Source: Acetobacter sp. CAG:977
GTDB lineage: Bacteria; Pseudomonadota; Alphaproteobacteria; CAAGCB01; CAG-977
Assembly: GCA_000434295.1 (NCBI GenBank)
Contig: HF994935.1
Location: 301,009-332,136 of the forward strand
Direction: 5' to 3'
Length of the DNA: 31,128 nt
Position 1 is the first letter of the stretch. Each line of letters opens with the position of its first letter. Position numbers and translations under genes: made by a program. Shown here piece by piece: positions 8,092 through 16,456 of the stretch. The notes under the pieces are model-generated. The model saw nothing but the letters and a program-made list of their open reading frames with translations, had not been told where the DNA came from and did not search any database.

Positions 8092-9666
8092 GTGCTGATT
8101 GACGATCAAAGCAAAACGGTTCAAGCTTTGTCGCGTCCGGAAGCGTACGGGCTGAAGGGCAAAAAAGTCGAAGTCCGCGAATCGAATATTTCAACGGTGT
8201 TTTTGGCGGGCGACAAAGCTTATAAGCTTAAGCGCGGCGTCAAATATCCGTATGTTGACTATTCGACTTTGGAAAAACGGCGCGATGCCTGCGAAAAAGA
8301 ACTTCTGATATGCCGCGGAACGGCGCCGGGGCTTTGTGTCGGCGTCGAAACGGTCGTCTTGGATAAGGGCGGCAAGATAAAAATCGGATCGCAGGCAACC
8401 GATAAAAATGCCGAAATCATCGATTATCTGTTGGTCATGAATCGTTTTGACGAAGCCGATTTGTTTGAAAATCTGGCAGAAGCGGGGCGCCTTGACCGTT
8501 TTGAAATGATGGATTTGGCAGAAAAGATGGTCGAATTGCACAAAAACGCCGAAGTCTTTAAACACCGCGGCGGTGCGGCCATGATTCGCGGGCGCATTTT
8601 GGAAAACGACGAATTGATGCGTTGTTTTGTTCCGGAAATTTTTGACCCGGACGATATTGATGCGCTCAAGGCGGACGCGCTTGAGGCGTTGGAAAAATAT
8701 GCGCCTCTTTTGGATGAACGCAAGGCGGAAGGAAAAGTCCGCTGGTGTCACGGCGACGTCCATTTCCATAATATCGTCATGCTGAACGGCAAACCGGCGC
8801 TGTTTGATCCGGTCGAATTTAACGACGAACTGACGCATATCGACATTCTGTACGATTTGGCTTTTTTGCTGATGGATATGGAAATCCGCGGGTTGAGGCG
8901 TTTGTCGAGCATTTTGTTTAATCATTACATGGCGTATTCGGCGGATTGGGAAGGCGTTCCCGCTTTGCCTTTGTTTTTGTCGTGCCGCGCGGCGGTGAAC
9001 GCTTATGTTTATGCTCAACGTTCTTCGGAAACCAAAGACAAGGAACTTTCTGAACGCTTGGCAAAGCAGGCGTATGAGTATTTGGTAACGGCGCGCCGTT
9101 TTTTGAATCCGCCGCCTCCGGTATTGGTGGCGTGCGGCGGGTTGTCCGGCAGCGGAAAATCCCGCATCGGACGCGAATTGGCGCCGTTTATCGGGTCTCC
9201 TCCGGGGGCGGTTATTTTGCGTGATGACGTTTTGCGCAAAAATATGCTGGGGGTTGATCCCGACGATTCTTTGGGCGAAGAAGCGTATACTCCCGAAAAC
9301 GAAGCCAAAGTGTTTGAACTGTTATGCACGGAATGCCGCCGCGTTTTGGCGACGGGTCAATCCGTTGTCGCCGATGCGCTGTTCCATGACGAAAATCAAA
9401 GAAAGGCGATAGAGGCTTTGGCAGAGCAGGCCGGCGTTGAATTTCGGGGATTTTGGGTGGACGCGCCTCTTGAAATCAGAAAAGAACGGGTTGCTTCCCG
9501 CAAGAGAAACCCGTCGGATGTCAAGACGGCGGCGGTTTTGGAAAAACAGCTGGATATTGATGTCGGAAACATTACCTGGGACAAGGTTGACACGTCGGGC
9601 GACCGATTGGCGACTTTGGCATACGTCAGGTCTTTGCTGGCCGAAAAAAAACAGGGAAACAAATGA
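8092..9666 (+). CDS. Aminoglycoside phosphotransferase-like / AAA P-loop kinase fusion (COG2187 + COG0645 type)
   Basis: A 524-aa two-domain protein. Residues about 15-330 form an APH/choline-kinase-like domain with the catalytic loop HGDVHFHN (His220-Asn227) and the metal-binding Asp239 in LFDPVEF. Residues about 343-515 form a P-loop kinase with Walker A GGLSGSGKS (349-357) and a downstream arginine-rich lid (RKERVASRKRNPSD). Such fusions are widespread in proteobacteria; the substrate is unknown and drug resistance should not be assumed. The GTG start is supported by a perfect AGGAGG six bases upstream. Its stop overlaps the start of the universal stress gene in ATGA, so the two products are probably made together, which hints at a stress-related role (inference). 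Confidence 0.88.
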   Translation: MLIDDQSKTVQALSRPEAYGLKGKKVEVRESNISTVFLAGDKAYKLKRGVKYPYVDYSTLEKRRDACEKELLICRGTAPGLCVGVETVVLDKGGKIKIGSQATDKNAEIIDYLLVMNRFDEADLFENLAEAGRLDRFEMMDLAEKMVELHKNAEVFKHRGGAAMIRGRILENDELMRCFVPEIFDPDDIDALKADALEALEKYAPLLDERKAEGKVRWCHGDVHFHNIVMLNGKPALFDPVEFNDELTHIDILYDLAFLLMDMEIRGLRRLSSILFNHYMAYSADWEGVPALPLFLSCRAAVNAYVYAQRSSETKDKELSERLAKQAYEYLVTARRFLNPPPPVLVACGGLSGSGKSRIGRELAPFIGSPPGAVILRDDVLRKNMLGVDPDDSLGEEAYTPENEAKVFELLCTECRRVLATGQSVVADALFHDENQRKAIEALAEQAGVEFRGFWVDAPLEIRKERVASRKRNPSDVKTAAVLEKQLDIDVGNITWDKVDTSGDRLATLAYVRSLLAEKKQGNK

Positions 9667-10547
9667 GCGGTTTTAAGGAAATTCTGGTTTGTTCGGATGC
9701 GACCGAAAACATAGAAGCGACGCTGGAAACGGCGCTGTTGGCGGCAAGACGTTTTAATTCGCATATTGATGCGGTTCATATTCACAAAGAACCGACGTGC
9801 GTTCTTCCCGTTCCCGTGGTGACTTCGGACATGGCGGGGTTTGTCGTGAACGATGTCGTAACGGCGGAAGAAACGGCGTTGGCTGAAACGGCGGACAAGA
9901 CGCGCCGCATTTTTGAAAAGTTTATTGAAAAGGAGGACATCCGTCCTCAGGCGGAACCCGATTTGAATTCGAACGAAGTAACGGCGGAGTTCAGAGAATT
10001 GTACGGATCCGCGGATGAAATTTTGTCTTGGGCGTCCAGAGTTTCCGATTTGACGGTTTTGCCGCGCCCCGATACGGAAGCTTTGTCGGAAGACGCGTTT
10101 GAAATGATGAATGCCGTTTTGATGGAAAGCGGCTCTGCGGTTTTGGTTTCTCCGTTGACGGCGCCCGTAAGCCTCGGCAACAGGATCGCGGTGGCATGGG
10201 ACGCTTCGGAAGAAGCGGCAAAAGCCGTGACGTTCGCGTTGCCTTTTTTGAAACGCGCCGAAGAAGTCGTTTTAATGGAAACGGCGGCGCCGAATCCCGA
10301 ATTGGCAGGCGTAGATTTTTTAAAAAAACGTTTGATGCGTCACGGTGTTTCCGCCTCGGTTTTGATTATTCCGGAAACTTCGTCCGTTTCGGCTTTGGGG
10401 GATGAACTGATTCGCCAGACGTGCGGACATTTTGACATGCTTGTGATGGGGGCGTACACGCAAAGCAACATGCGCCGCTGGATTTTGGGCAGTACGACGA
10501 AATATATGGTGGAGAACGCGGACATTCCGCTGTTGATGGCGCACTAA
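9663..10547 (+). CDS. Universal stress protein, tandem UspA domains
   Basis: A 294-aa cytoplasmic protein with two UspA-like halves. The N-terminal half (about 1-150) begins FKEILVCSDATENIEATLETA, the usual first strand and helix, but lacks a clear nucleotide motif. The C-terminal half (about 165-294) starts RIAVAWDASEEAAKAV and ends with MGAYTQSNMRRWILGSTTKYM, close to the G-x2-G-x9-G-[ST] ATP-binding signature, so only the second half is likely to bind ATP. The start codon overlaps the stop of the kinase fusion by four bases. It is followed after about 30 bases by a GC-rich inverted repeat that may end this transcript. Confidence 0.9.
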   Translation: MSGFKEILVCSDATENIEATLETALLAARRFNSHIDAVHIHKEPTCVLPVPVVTSDMAGFVVNDVVTAEETALAETADKTRRIFEKFIEKEDIRPQAEPDLNSNEVTAEFRELYGSADEILSWASRVSDLTVLPRPDTEALSEDAFEMMNAVLMESGSAVLVSPLTAPVSLGNRIAVAWDASEEAAKAVTFALPFLKRAEEVVLMETAAPNPELAGVDFLKKRLMRHGVSASVLIIPETSSVSALGDELIRQTCGHFDMLVMGAYTQSNMRRWILGSTTKYMVENADIPLLMAH

Positions 10548-10579
10548 CATATTGAAAAGCGGGATAAAATAAAAAATTC

Positions 10580-10619
10580 GGGCGCCCTCTTGACAACGGC
10601 AGGGGGGCGCCCTATCTTT
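10580..10619 (+). terminator. GC-rich inverted repeat, possible terminator of the usp operon
   Basis: GGGCGCCC occurs at 10580-10587 and again at 10605-10612, separated by 17 bases. The arms can pair as an 8-bp stem, followed by the T-rich TATCTTTC. Each arm is also a palindrome itself. The -35 box of the groES promoter lies between the arms, starting three bases after the left one, and the -10 box begins one base after the right arm, so stem and promoter are interleaved. Confidence 0.5.
10590..10618 (+). promoter_or_regulatory. Sigma70-type promoter of groES-groEL
   Basis: A perfect -35 box TTGACA (10590-10595) and a -10 box TATCTT (10613-10618) are separated by 17 bases. The predicted start of transcription, near 10625, falls inside the CIRCE operator, the classic arrangement for HrcA repression. 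Confidence 0.8.
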
Positions 10620-10620
10620 C

Positions 10621-10647
10621 TTAGCACTCGATGGGACAGAGTGCTAA
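10621..10647 (+). promoter_or_regulatory. CIRCE operator (HrcA binding site)
   Basis: TTAGCACTC, nine bases, GAGTGCTAA: a perfect match to the CIRCE consensus on both arms and in spacing. It directly follows the -10 box and precedes groES by 60 bases. HrcA, assisted by GroEL, represses through this element in many bacteria, so groESL here should be heat-induced by loss of HrcA binding. The hrcA gene is not in the window. Confidence 0.97.
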
Positions 10648-10707
10648 ACTTTGTTACCGTCGTCAGGTTTTACAAAGATGTTAATCACGATATCAGAGGG
10701 TTATAAC

Positions 10708-10995
10708 ATGAAATTCAGACCGTTGCTTGACCGCGTTTTGGTAAAACGCACAGCAGAAGACACGAAGACAGCCGGCGGCATTATTATTCCGGATACGGCG
10801 AAAGAAAAACCGTCTCAGGGCGAAGTTATCGCGGTGGGACCGGGTGCACGGGACGAACAGGGCAAAACGTTACCGATGTCGTTAAAAGTCGGCGACCGTA
10901 TTTTGTTCGGGAAATGGTCCGGCACGGAAGTCAAGATTGACGGCGAAGAACTGCTGATTATGAAAGAATCCGACGTTCTGGGCGTTTTGGAATAA
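10708..10995 (+). CDS. groES: Co-chaperonin GroES
   Basis: A 95-aa subunit of the heptameric lid of the GroEL folding chamber. It starts MKFRPLLDRVLVKR and contains the mobile loop TAGGIIIPDTAKEKPSQG and the GEELLIMKESDVLGVLE end expected of the family; length is normal. I chose the ATG at 10708, with CAGAGGG eight bases upstream; the frame is open to 10651 but that would place the start next to the operator and add residues foreign to GroES. groEL follows after 46 bases. Confidence 0.97.
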   Translation: MKFRPLLDRVLVKRTAEDTKTAGGIIIPDTAKEKPSQGEVIAVGPGARDEQGKTLPMSLKVGDRILFGKWSGTEVKIDGEELLIMKESDVLGVLE

Positions 10996-11041
10996 GATTG
11001 AACAAGTTTAATTAAGTAGAAGAATTGGAAAGGTTGACACG

Positions 11042-12697
11042 ATGTCTGCTAAAGAAGTGAAATTTTCTACGGATGCCCGCAGCGCGATGTTGCGCGGGGT
11101 TGACATTTTGGCTGATACGGTAAAAGTAACGCTGGGCCCCAAAGGTCGCAACGTTGTTTTGTCGAAATCGTTCGGTGCGCCGCGCATTACGAAAGACGGC
11201 GTTTCGGTTGCCAAAGAAATAGAATTGCCGAACAAGTTTGAAAACATGGGTGCCCAGATGGTTAAAGAAGCGGCATCCAAGACGGCTGACGTCGCCGGTG
11301 ACGGTACGACGACGGCGACGGTATTGGCTCAGGCGATTGTTCGCGAAGGCTGCAAAGCGGTTGCTGCCGGCATGAATCCGATGGATTTGCGTCGCGGTAT
11401 CGACATGGCTGTTTCTGCGGTTATCGGCGATGTTAAATCCCGTTCTCGCAAAGTATCGACTTCGGCGGAAATTGCTCAAGTCGGCACGATTTCTGCGAAC
11501 GGCGACAACTCGATCGGCGAATATCTGGCTGATGCGATGGAAAAAGTCGGCAACGAAGGCGTTATCACCGTTGAAGACGCCAAAGGCTTGAACACGGAAT
11601 TGGAAGTTGTCGAAGGGATGCAGTTTGACCGCGGATATTTGTCTCCGTATTTTGTAACGAATGCGGAAAAGATGACGTGCGAACTGGAAAATCCGTACAT
11701 TTTGATTCACGAAGCGAAGTTGTCGAACTTGCAGTCGATGTTGCCTGTTTTGGAAGCCGTTGTTCAGTCTGCCCGTCCTTTGTTGATCATTGCGGAAGAC
11801 GTTGAAGGCGAAGCTTTGGCGACGTTGGTTGTGAACAAACTGCGCGGCGGATTGAAAGTCGCGGCGGTTAAGGCGCCCGGTTTCGGCGATCGCCGCAAAG
11901 CGATGTTGGAAGACATTGCGATTTTGACGAAGGGTCAGGTTATTTCTTCCGATTTGGGCATCAAGCTGGAAGACGTGACGTTGGATATGTTGGGAACGGC
12001 GAAGAAAGTTTCCATCACGAAAGACAACACGACGATTGTTGACGGAGCCGGTGCCAAAGACGAAATTCAGGCTCGTTGCGCACAGATCAAGAAACAGATT
12101 GAAGACACGACGTCCGAATACGACAAAGAAAAACTTCAGGAACGTTTGGCGAAATTGTCTGGCGGCGTAGCGGTTATCAAAGTCGGCGGCGCATCCGAAG
12201 TTGAAGTTAAAGAAAAGAAAGACCGTGTTGACGATGCGTTGCATGCGACGCGTGCGGCTGTTGAAGAAGGCATTGTTACGGGCGGCGGTACCGCGTTGTT
12301 GTATGCGGTCAAGTGCTTGGATGCGTTGAAACCCGAAAACGACGATCAGCGCGTCGGTATTGACATCATCCGCCGTGCGTTGCAAGCGCCGATTCGCCAG
12401 ATTGCGGCGAACGCGGGCGAAGACGGAGCCGTTATTGTCGGCAAACTGCTGGAAGGCGAAAAGACGAATATCGGCTTTAACGCACAGACGGGCAAATACG
12501 TCGATATGTTTGAATCCGGCATTATCGACCCGACGAAAGTCGTTCGTACGGCTTTGGAAAGTGCCTCTTCGGTTGCGGGATTGCTGATTACGACCGAAGC
12601 GATGGTTGCCGACAAGCCCGAAGATACCTGCAAATGCCACGGCGGTGCCGGCGACATGGGCGGTATGGGCGGCATGGGCGGTATGGGCGGTTTTTAA
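11042..12697 (+). CDS. groEL: Chaperonin GroEL
   Basis: A 551-aa subunit of the double-ring chaperonin. Family hallmarks include the N-terminal AKEVKFSTDARSAMLRGVD, the nucleotide-binding VTLGPKGRNVV and DVAGDGTTTATVLAQ, and the intermediate-domain VEEGIVTGGGTALL. The tail ends in the usual GGM repeats and Phe, but just before them is CKCH (Cys530, Cys532, His533), which most GroEL proteins lack; their tails there are usually Ala, Lys or Glu rich. GGAAAGG lies eight bases before the ATG. It is transcribed with groES from the CIRCE-controlled promoter and closed by a strong terminator. Confidence 0.98.
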   Translation: MSAKEVKFSTDARSAMLRGVDILADTVKVTLGPKGRNVVLSKSFGAPRITKDGVSVAKEIELPNKFENMGAQMVKEAASKTADVAGDGTTTATVLAQAIVREGCKAVAAGMNPMDLRRGIDMAVSAVIGDVKSRSRKVSTSAEIAQVGTISANGDNSIGEYLADAMEKVGNEGVITVEDAKGLNTELEVVEGMQFDRGYLSPYFVTNAEKMTCELENPYILIHEAKLSNLQSMLPVLEAVVQSARPLLIIAEDVEGEALATLVVNKLRGGLKVAAVKAPGFGDRRKAMLEDIAILTKGQVISSDLGIKLEDVTLDMLGTAKKVSITKDNTTIVDGAGAKDEIQARCAQIKKQIEDTTSEYDKEKLQERLAKLSGGVAVIKVGGASEVEVKEKKDRVDDALHATRAAVEEGIVTGGGTALLYAVKCLDALKPENDDQRVGIDIIRRALQAPIRQIAANAGEDGAVIVGKLLEGEKTNIGFNAQTGKYVDMFESGIIDPTKVVRTALESASSVAGLLITTEAMVADKPEDTCKCHGGAGDMGGMGGMGGMGGF

Positions 12698-12726
12698 TCG
12701 TCGTCCGCAGTGTTGCGAATATAATG

Positions 12727-12751
12727 AAAGAGCCTCGCAAGAGGCTCTTTT
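12727..12751 (+). terminator. Intrinsic terminator of groESL
   Basis: A perfect 10-bp stem AAAGAGCCTC / GAGGCTCTTT closed by a GCAA tetraloop, 29 bases after the groEL stop, with TTTT at the 3' end. From 12752 to 12859 there is no gene; a weak TTGAGT-N15-TATAAC pair (12800-12826) could start the next operon. Confidence 0.9.
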
Positions 12752-12859
12752 CGTATGCGGGAAAAAAACGTTTCGGTGCGGGAGAAAATGAAGAAAAACT
12801 TGAGTTTTCGGACGCACGGTTATAACCTGTAGCCGGATGCAGCTCTTTAAGGATTCTTG

Positions 12860-13822
12860 ATGATTTCACTTGAAAACGTTACGCGCAAGTTCGGATCGTT
12901 CACGGCGGTGGACGATTTAAGCATGTCTGTTCCCAAGGGTCAGGTTTTGGGCTTTTTAGGACCGAACGGGGCGGGTAAAACGACGACGATGCGCATGATT
13001 TCGGGATTTCTTTCTCCGACGTCGGGCAAGATTTCCGTTTGCGGATATGACGTTACCGAACAGCCCGTCGAAGTCAAGAAACGCATCGGCTATATGCCGG
13101 AAGGAGCGCCGTCGTATGCGGATATGACTCCGTTGAGCTTTTTGGATTTTATTGCCGAAGCGCGCGGGCTGATGGGGTCTTCAAAGGAACGTGCGATTGA
13201 TCGCGTGATTGAAGAAATCTCTTTGTCCAATGTTCTGTATCAGCCGATAGATACGCTTTCAAAAGGGTATAAACGCCGCGTCGGATTGGCGCAGGCATTG
13301 ATTCACGATCCGGACGTTTTAATTTTGGACGAGCCGACGGAAGGGCTGGATCCCAATCAAAAACGCGAAATCCGGTCTTTGATACACCGTATCAAGGAAA
13401 GCAAGTCCATTGTTATTTCCACCCATGTTTTGGAAGAAGTAGAGGCGTTGTGTTCCCGCGTTGTGATTATAGACAAGGGAAAGATCGTTTTGGACGATAC
13501 GCCGACGGCTTTATTGGCGATGTCTTCGGTGCATCAGACGGTTTTCATTGCCGTTCCCGATTTTCAAAAAGATCGGGCGGCGTCTTTGTTTCAAGAAATG
13601 CAACAGGTTTCCGTTTTGGAAGAACACCCCGACAGCAAGGGGACGCATTTGTTTGCGTTAAAGCCCGAAACGGCGGAATCCGTTGTTGCCGATTTGGTTG
13701 AGGCGCTTCGCCGCCAAAATATCAAGATTCATGATTTGTATGTTGAAAAAGGGCGTTTGGAAGAAGTCTTTTACGCGTTTACGTCGTCTGAAAAAGACGT
13801 TTCGGCAAAGGGGGAAAAATGA
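12860..13822 (+). CDS. ABC transporter ATP-binding protein, GldA-like
   Basis: A 320-aa ATPase subunit. Walker A is GPNGAGKT (34-41), the signature LSKGYKRR (133-140), and Walker B LILDEP ending at Glu158 with EGLDP after it; ISTHVLEEVEALC is the H-loop region. About 100 residues after the ATPase core form the C-terminal extension seen in ABC-2 type exporters. It opens a run of four tightly packed genes with the layout known from gliding Bacteroidetes as gldA, gldF and gldG, here followed by a DUF4340 protein. The ATG at 12860 has TAAGGA six bases upstream; the TTG directly before it is less likely. Its stop overlaps the next start in ATGA. The transported substrate is unknown. Confidence 0.9.
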   Translation: MISLENVTRKFGSFTAVDDLSMSVPKGQVLGFLGPNGAGKTTTMRMISGFLSPTSGKISVCGYDVTEQPVEVKKRIGYMPEGAPSYADMTPLSFLDFIAEARGLMGSSKERAIDRVIEEISLSNVLYQPIDTLSKGYKRRVGLAQALIHDPDVLILDEPTEGLDPNQKREIRSLIHRIKESKSIVISTHVLEEVEALCSRVVIIDKGKIVLDDTPTALLAMSSVHQTVFIAVPDFQKDRAASLFQEMQQVSVLEEHPDSKGTHLFALKPETAESVVADLVEALRRQNIKIHDLYVEKGRLEEVFYAFTSSEKDVSAKGEK

Positions 13823-14553
13823 AATCGCTGGCGGTTGTTACAAAACGCGAACTGTCGGGGTATTTTACGACGCCCGTTGCGTGGATTTTTTTGATAATTT
13901 TTGTGGCGCTTTCCGGTATTCTGACTTTTTACGCGGGGGATTTTTTCGGGCGCGGACAAGCGGATTTGCAATCGTTCTTTTTGTTTCATCCGTGGCTTTA
14001 CGTTTTTTTGATTTCCGCGGTTTCGATGCGGATGTGGGCTGAAGAACGGCGCAGCGGAACGATAGAACTGTTGATGACATTGCCGCTTTCGACGGCGGAT
14101 TTGGTGTTGGGCAAATTTTTTGCCGCATGGATTTTCGTCGGCGCGGGCTTGGTTTTGACGTTTCCGATTTGGTGGACGGTCAATTATCTGGGATATCCCG
14201 ATAACGGCGTTATTTTGATGAGCTATTTTGCCAGCTTTTTGATTGCGGGGACGTTTTTGTCCGTCGGTTCATGCCTGTCGGCGTGCACGAAAAGCCAAAT
14301 CGTGGCGTTTGTTTTAACGATGATGGCGTGCATTTTATTGACGTTTTTGGGGTCTGACGCTTTGGCGAACGCTTTGTCGGGAATGGCGACGGAAAAAATG
14401 CTGAAGCTGTTTAATTCGTTTGGTTTTTTGGTGCATTATCTGTCGATTACGCGGGGCGTTTTGGATTTAAGGGACATTATTTTCTTTGCGTCGTTTGACA
14501 GTGTGTTTTTGTTTGCGACCGTAATCGTTTTAGAACGTAAGAAGGCGGCTTGA
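13819..14553 (+). CDS. ABC-2 type permease, GldF-like
   Basis: A 244-aa integral membrane protein with about six transmembrane segments. The segment RMWAEERRSGTIELLMTLPL is highly characteristic of ABC-2 permeases of the GldF/NosY group, lying between the second and third helices. It overlaps the ATPase gene by four bases and is followed after three bases by the GldG-like gene, so the three should form one complex in the inner membrane. The ATPase-permease pair probably works as a dimer of each subunit. The function outside gliding bacteria is not established. Confidence 0.9.
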   Translation: MKSLAVVTKRELSGYFTTPVAWIFLIIFVALSGILTFYAGDFFGRGQADLQSFFLFHPWLYVFLISAVSMRMWAEERRSGTIELLMTLPLSTADLVLGKFFAAWIFVGAGLVLTFPIWWTVNYLGYPDNGVILMSYFASFLIAGTFLSVGSCLSACTKSQIVAFVLTMMACILLTFLGSDALANALSGMATEKMLKLFNSFGFLVHYLSITRGVLDLRDIIFFASFDSVFLFATVIVLERKKAA

Positions 14554-14556
14554 GCG

Positions 14557-16452
14557 ATGAAAAAAATATCGGACATGGATCGCGGAAAACTGGGCATATT
14601 CGGACTTATTGCCGCCGTCATACTGTTTTTTTGCGTAAATATCGTTGCGACGTTTGCGTTAAAGGATTATCGCGCCGATTTGACGGAAAGCCGGCTTTAT
14701 TCTTTGTCGGCGGGGTCTAAAGAAGCCGTTTCCAAAATAAAAGAACCGATTACGATACGTTTTTACGTGTCAGAAAAATTATCGACGGCGTCTCAGGTCT
14801 ATGCGACGTACGCGTTGCGCGTGCTGGAGCTGTTGGAACAGTATGTAACGGCATCCGACGGCAAAATCCGTTTGGAAGTCATAGATCCCCAACCGTTTTC
14901 AAAGGCGGAAGACGAAGCTCTGGCTTACGGCATCAAAGGCATCCCCGTCGCGGATTCGTCGGAATATGTTTATATGGGGTTGTCGATATCCAACGCTTCG
15001 GATCGCCGTCGCACGATAGCGATGTTGGATCCGTCGCGCGAACGTTTTTTGGAATATGACATTACGAAATACCTGACGGATCTGACGCGGGCAAAGCGTC
15101 CCGTTGTCGGCATTATCAGCACGTTGCCGATAGACGGGCGGGGCGAGCCTCATTTGATTTATCCGACGTATCAGCCGCGTTGGGCGATTATGAAGCAAAT
15201 TCGCGAAATTTTTGACGTTCGTTTTATTTCCCGTCAAATTTTGGATATTCCGCCCGACGTTGACGTTTTGATGCTGGTTAATCCGAAACGCTTTATGGAC
15301 GAAACGCTTTATGCCATTGACCAGTATGTGATGCGCGGCGGCAATTTGATTATTTTGGCGGATCCGTATTCCGAAATCGAAAAAGGGATGGGCGAAGGGT
15401 CTTTTGCCGTAACGCCGGCTTTGGAAAAGCTGTTTTCGGCGTGGGGGATAACGTTTGAGCCCAAAAGCGTTGTCGGCGACATGCGTCTGGCTCAGACCGT
15501 TTCTCATACGGAAGACGGCAAGTCCGTTCAGGTTAAATATTTGCCGCGTTTGGACGTTTCCGAAGGTTATTTAAGCCCCGAAGACCCGATTACCAATGCG
15601 TTGGGCAATGTCGTCATGTCGACGGCGGGAAGCTTTAACGTTGTGGCGGAAAAGCCGGATTTGACGATTTTGCCTTTGATATTGTCGTCTCAGGAAACCG
15701 AAATGATACCGACGGATGCGTTGCTTTTGCCCGATCCTTCGGGATTGTTGCGTTCTTTTAAGAACAGCGGAAGAACCAGAGTTTTGGGATTAAGAATTAA
15801 AGGGACGCCCGAAAGCGCTTTTGACCGCGCTCCGAAAAGGAATTTTTTGAAACAGCGCCCCGAAGCTCATATCGAAAAAGCCGTAAAGCCGGTCAACATT
15901 GTTTTGATCGGAGATTCGGACTTTTTGGCGGACAGATTTTGGGCGTTTACGGATACGGCGCTGGGCGTGGATCAGATTCATCCGTTTGCGGGGAACGGAG
16001 ATTTGGTCGTCAATGCTTTGGATAATCTGAGCGGTTCCGTTTCACTGATAGATTTGCGTTCAAAGGCGGAATGGCGGCGTCCGTTTATTTTGTTGGACGT
16101 TTTGGCTCAAAACGCGGAACGTCGTTACAGAGCGCAGGAAAACGAGATTGTTTCGGAACTGAACCGAACGCAAAAAGAATTGCGGGAATTAACCCAGCGA
16201 TCTTCGTCCGAAGGCGACGATTTGTTAAGTCGCGCGGATATGGATCGCATGCAGGAATTAAGGGACCGGCTTTTGACGTTGCGTTCGGATTTAAGGGCGG
16301 TTCAAAGCGTTTTAACGCGTGACGTTGCGGCGTTGCAGTCTTTTATCGTCTTGCTGAACGTGGCGTTCGTTCCGGGGTTGTTGGCCGTTGTGGCGTTGTT
16401 TGTTGCCTGGCGGCGCAAATCCCGTCGCCGTTCTTCTCACAGAAAAGGATAA
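14557..16452 (+). CDS. GldG-like auxiliary protein of an ABC transporter
   Basis: A 631-aa protein anchored at both ends: a transmembrane segment at about residues 14-34 and another near 595-617, with a large periplasmic domain between. The beginning of the domain (ADLTESRLYSLSAGSKEAVSKI) and later IRGGN-like and LILADPYSE stretches are those of the GldG/ABC-auxiliary family (ABC_transp_aux). A coiled-coil-prone, charged region (about 525-590) precedes the last helix. It sits three bases after the permease and four before the DUF4340 gene. It is expected to work with the GldA/GldF-like pair; what it binds is unknown. Confidence 0.85.
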   Translation: MKKISDMDRGKLGIFGLIAAVILFFCVNIVATFALKDYRADLTESRLYSLSAGSKEAVSKIKEPITIRFYVSEKLSTASQVYATYALRVLELLEQYVTASDGKIRLEVIDPQPFSKAEDEALAYGIKGIPVADSSEYVYMGLSISNASDRRRTIAMLDPSRERFLEYDITKYLTDLTRAKRPVVGIISTLPIDGRGEPHLIYPTYQPRWAIMKQIREIFDVRFISRQILDIPPDVDVLMLVNPKRFMDETLYAIDQYVMRGGNLIILADPYSEIEKGMGEGSFAVTPALEKLFSAWGITFEPKSVVGDMRLAQTVSHTEDGKSVQVKYLPRLDVSEGYLSPEDPITNALGNVVMSTAGSFNVVAEKPDLTILPLILSSQETEMIPTDALLLPDPSGLLRSFKNSGRTRVLGLRIKGTPESAFDRAPKRNFLKQRPEAHIEKAVKPVNIVLIGDSDFLADRFWAFTDTALGVDQIHPFAGNGDLVVNALDNLSGSVSLIDLRSKAEWRRPFILLDVLAQNAERRYRAQENEIVSELNRTQKELRELTQRSSSEGDDLLSRADMDRMQELRDRLLTLRSDLRAVQSVLTRDVAALQSFIVLLNVAFVPGLLAVVALFVAWRRKSRRRSSHRKG

Positions 16453-16456
16453 GCCC

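Noticed and set aside
8092..9100. Aminoglycoside resistance gene
   Set aside because: The APH-like fold is shared with many metabolite kinases; the fusion to a P-loop kinase and the chromosomal stress-gene context argue against a resistance role.
11012..12817. 601-codon open frame antisense to groES-groEL
   Set aside because: It mirrors the codon pattern of groEL on the opposite strand, is rich in Arg, Asn and Phe with no recognisable domain, and has no ribosome site.
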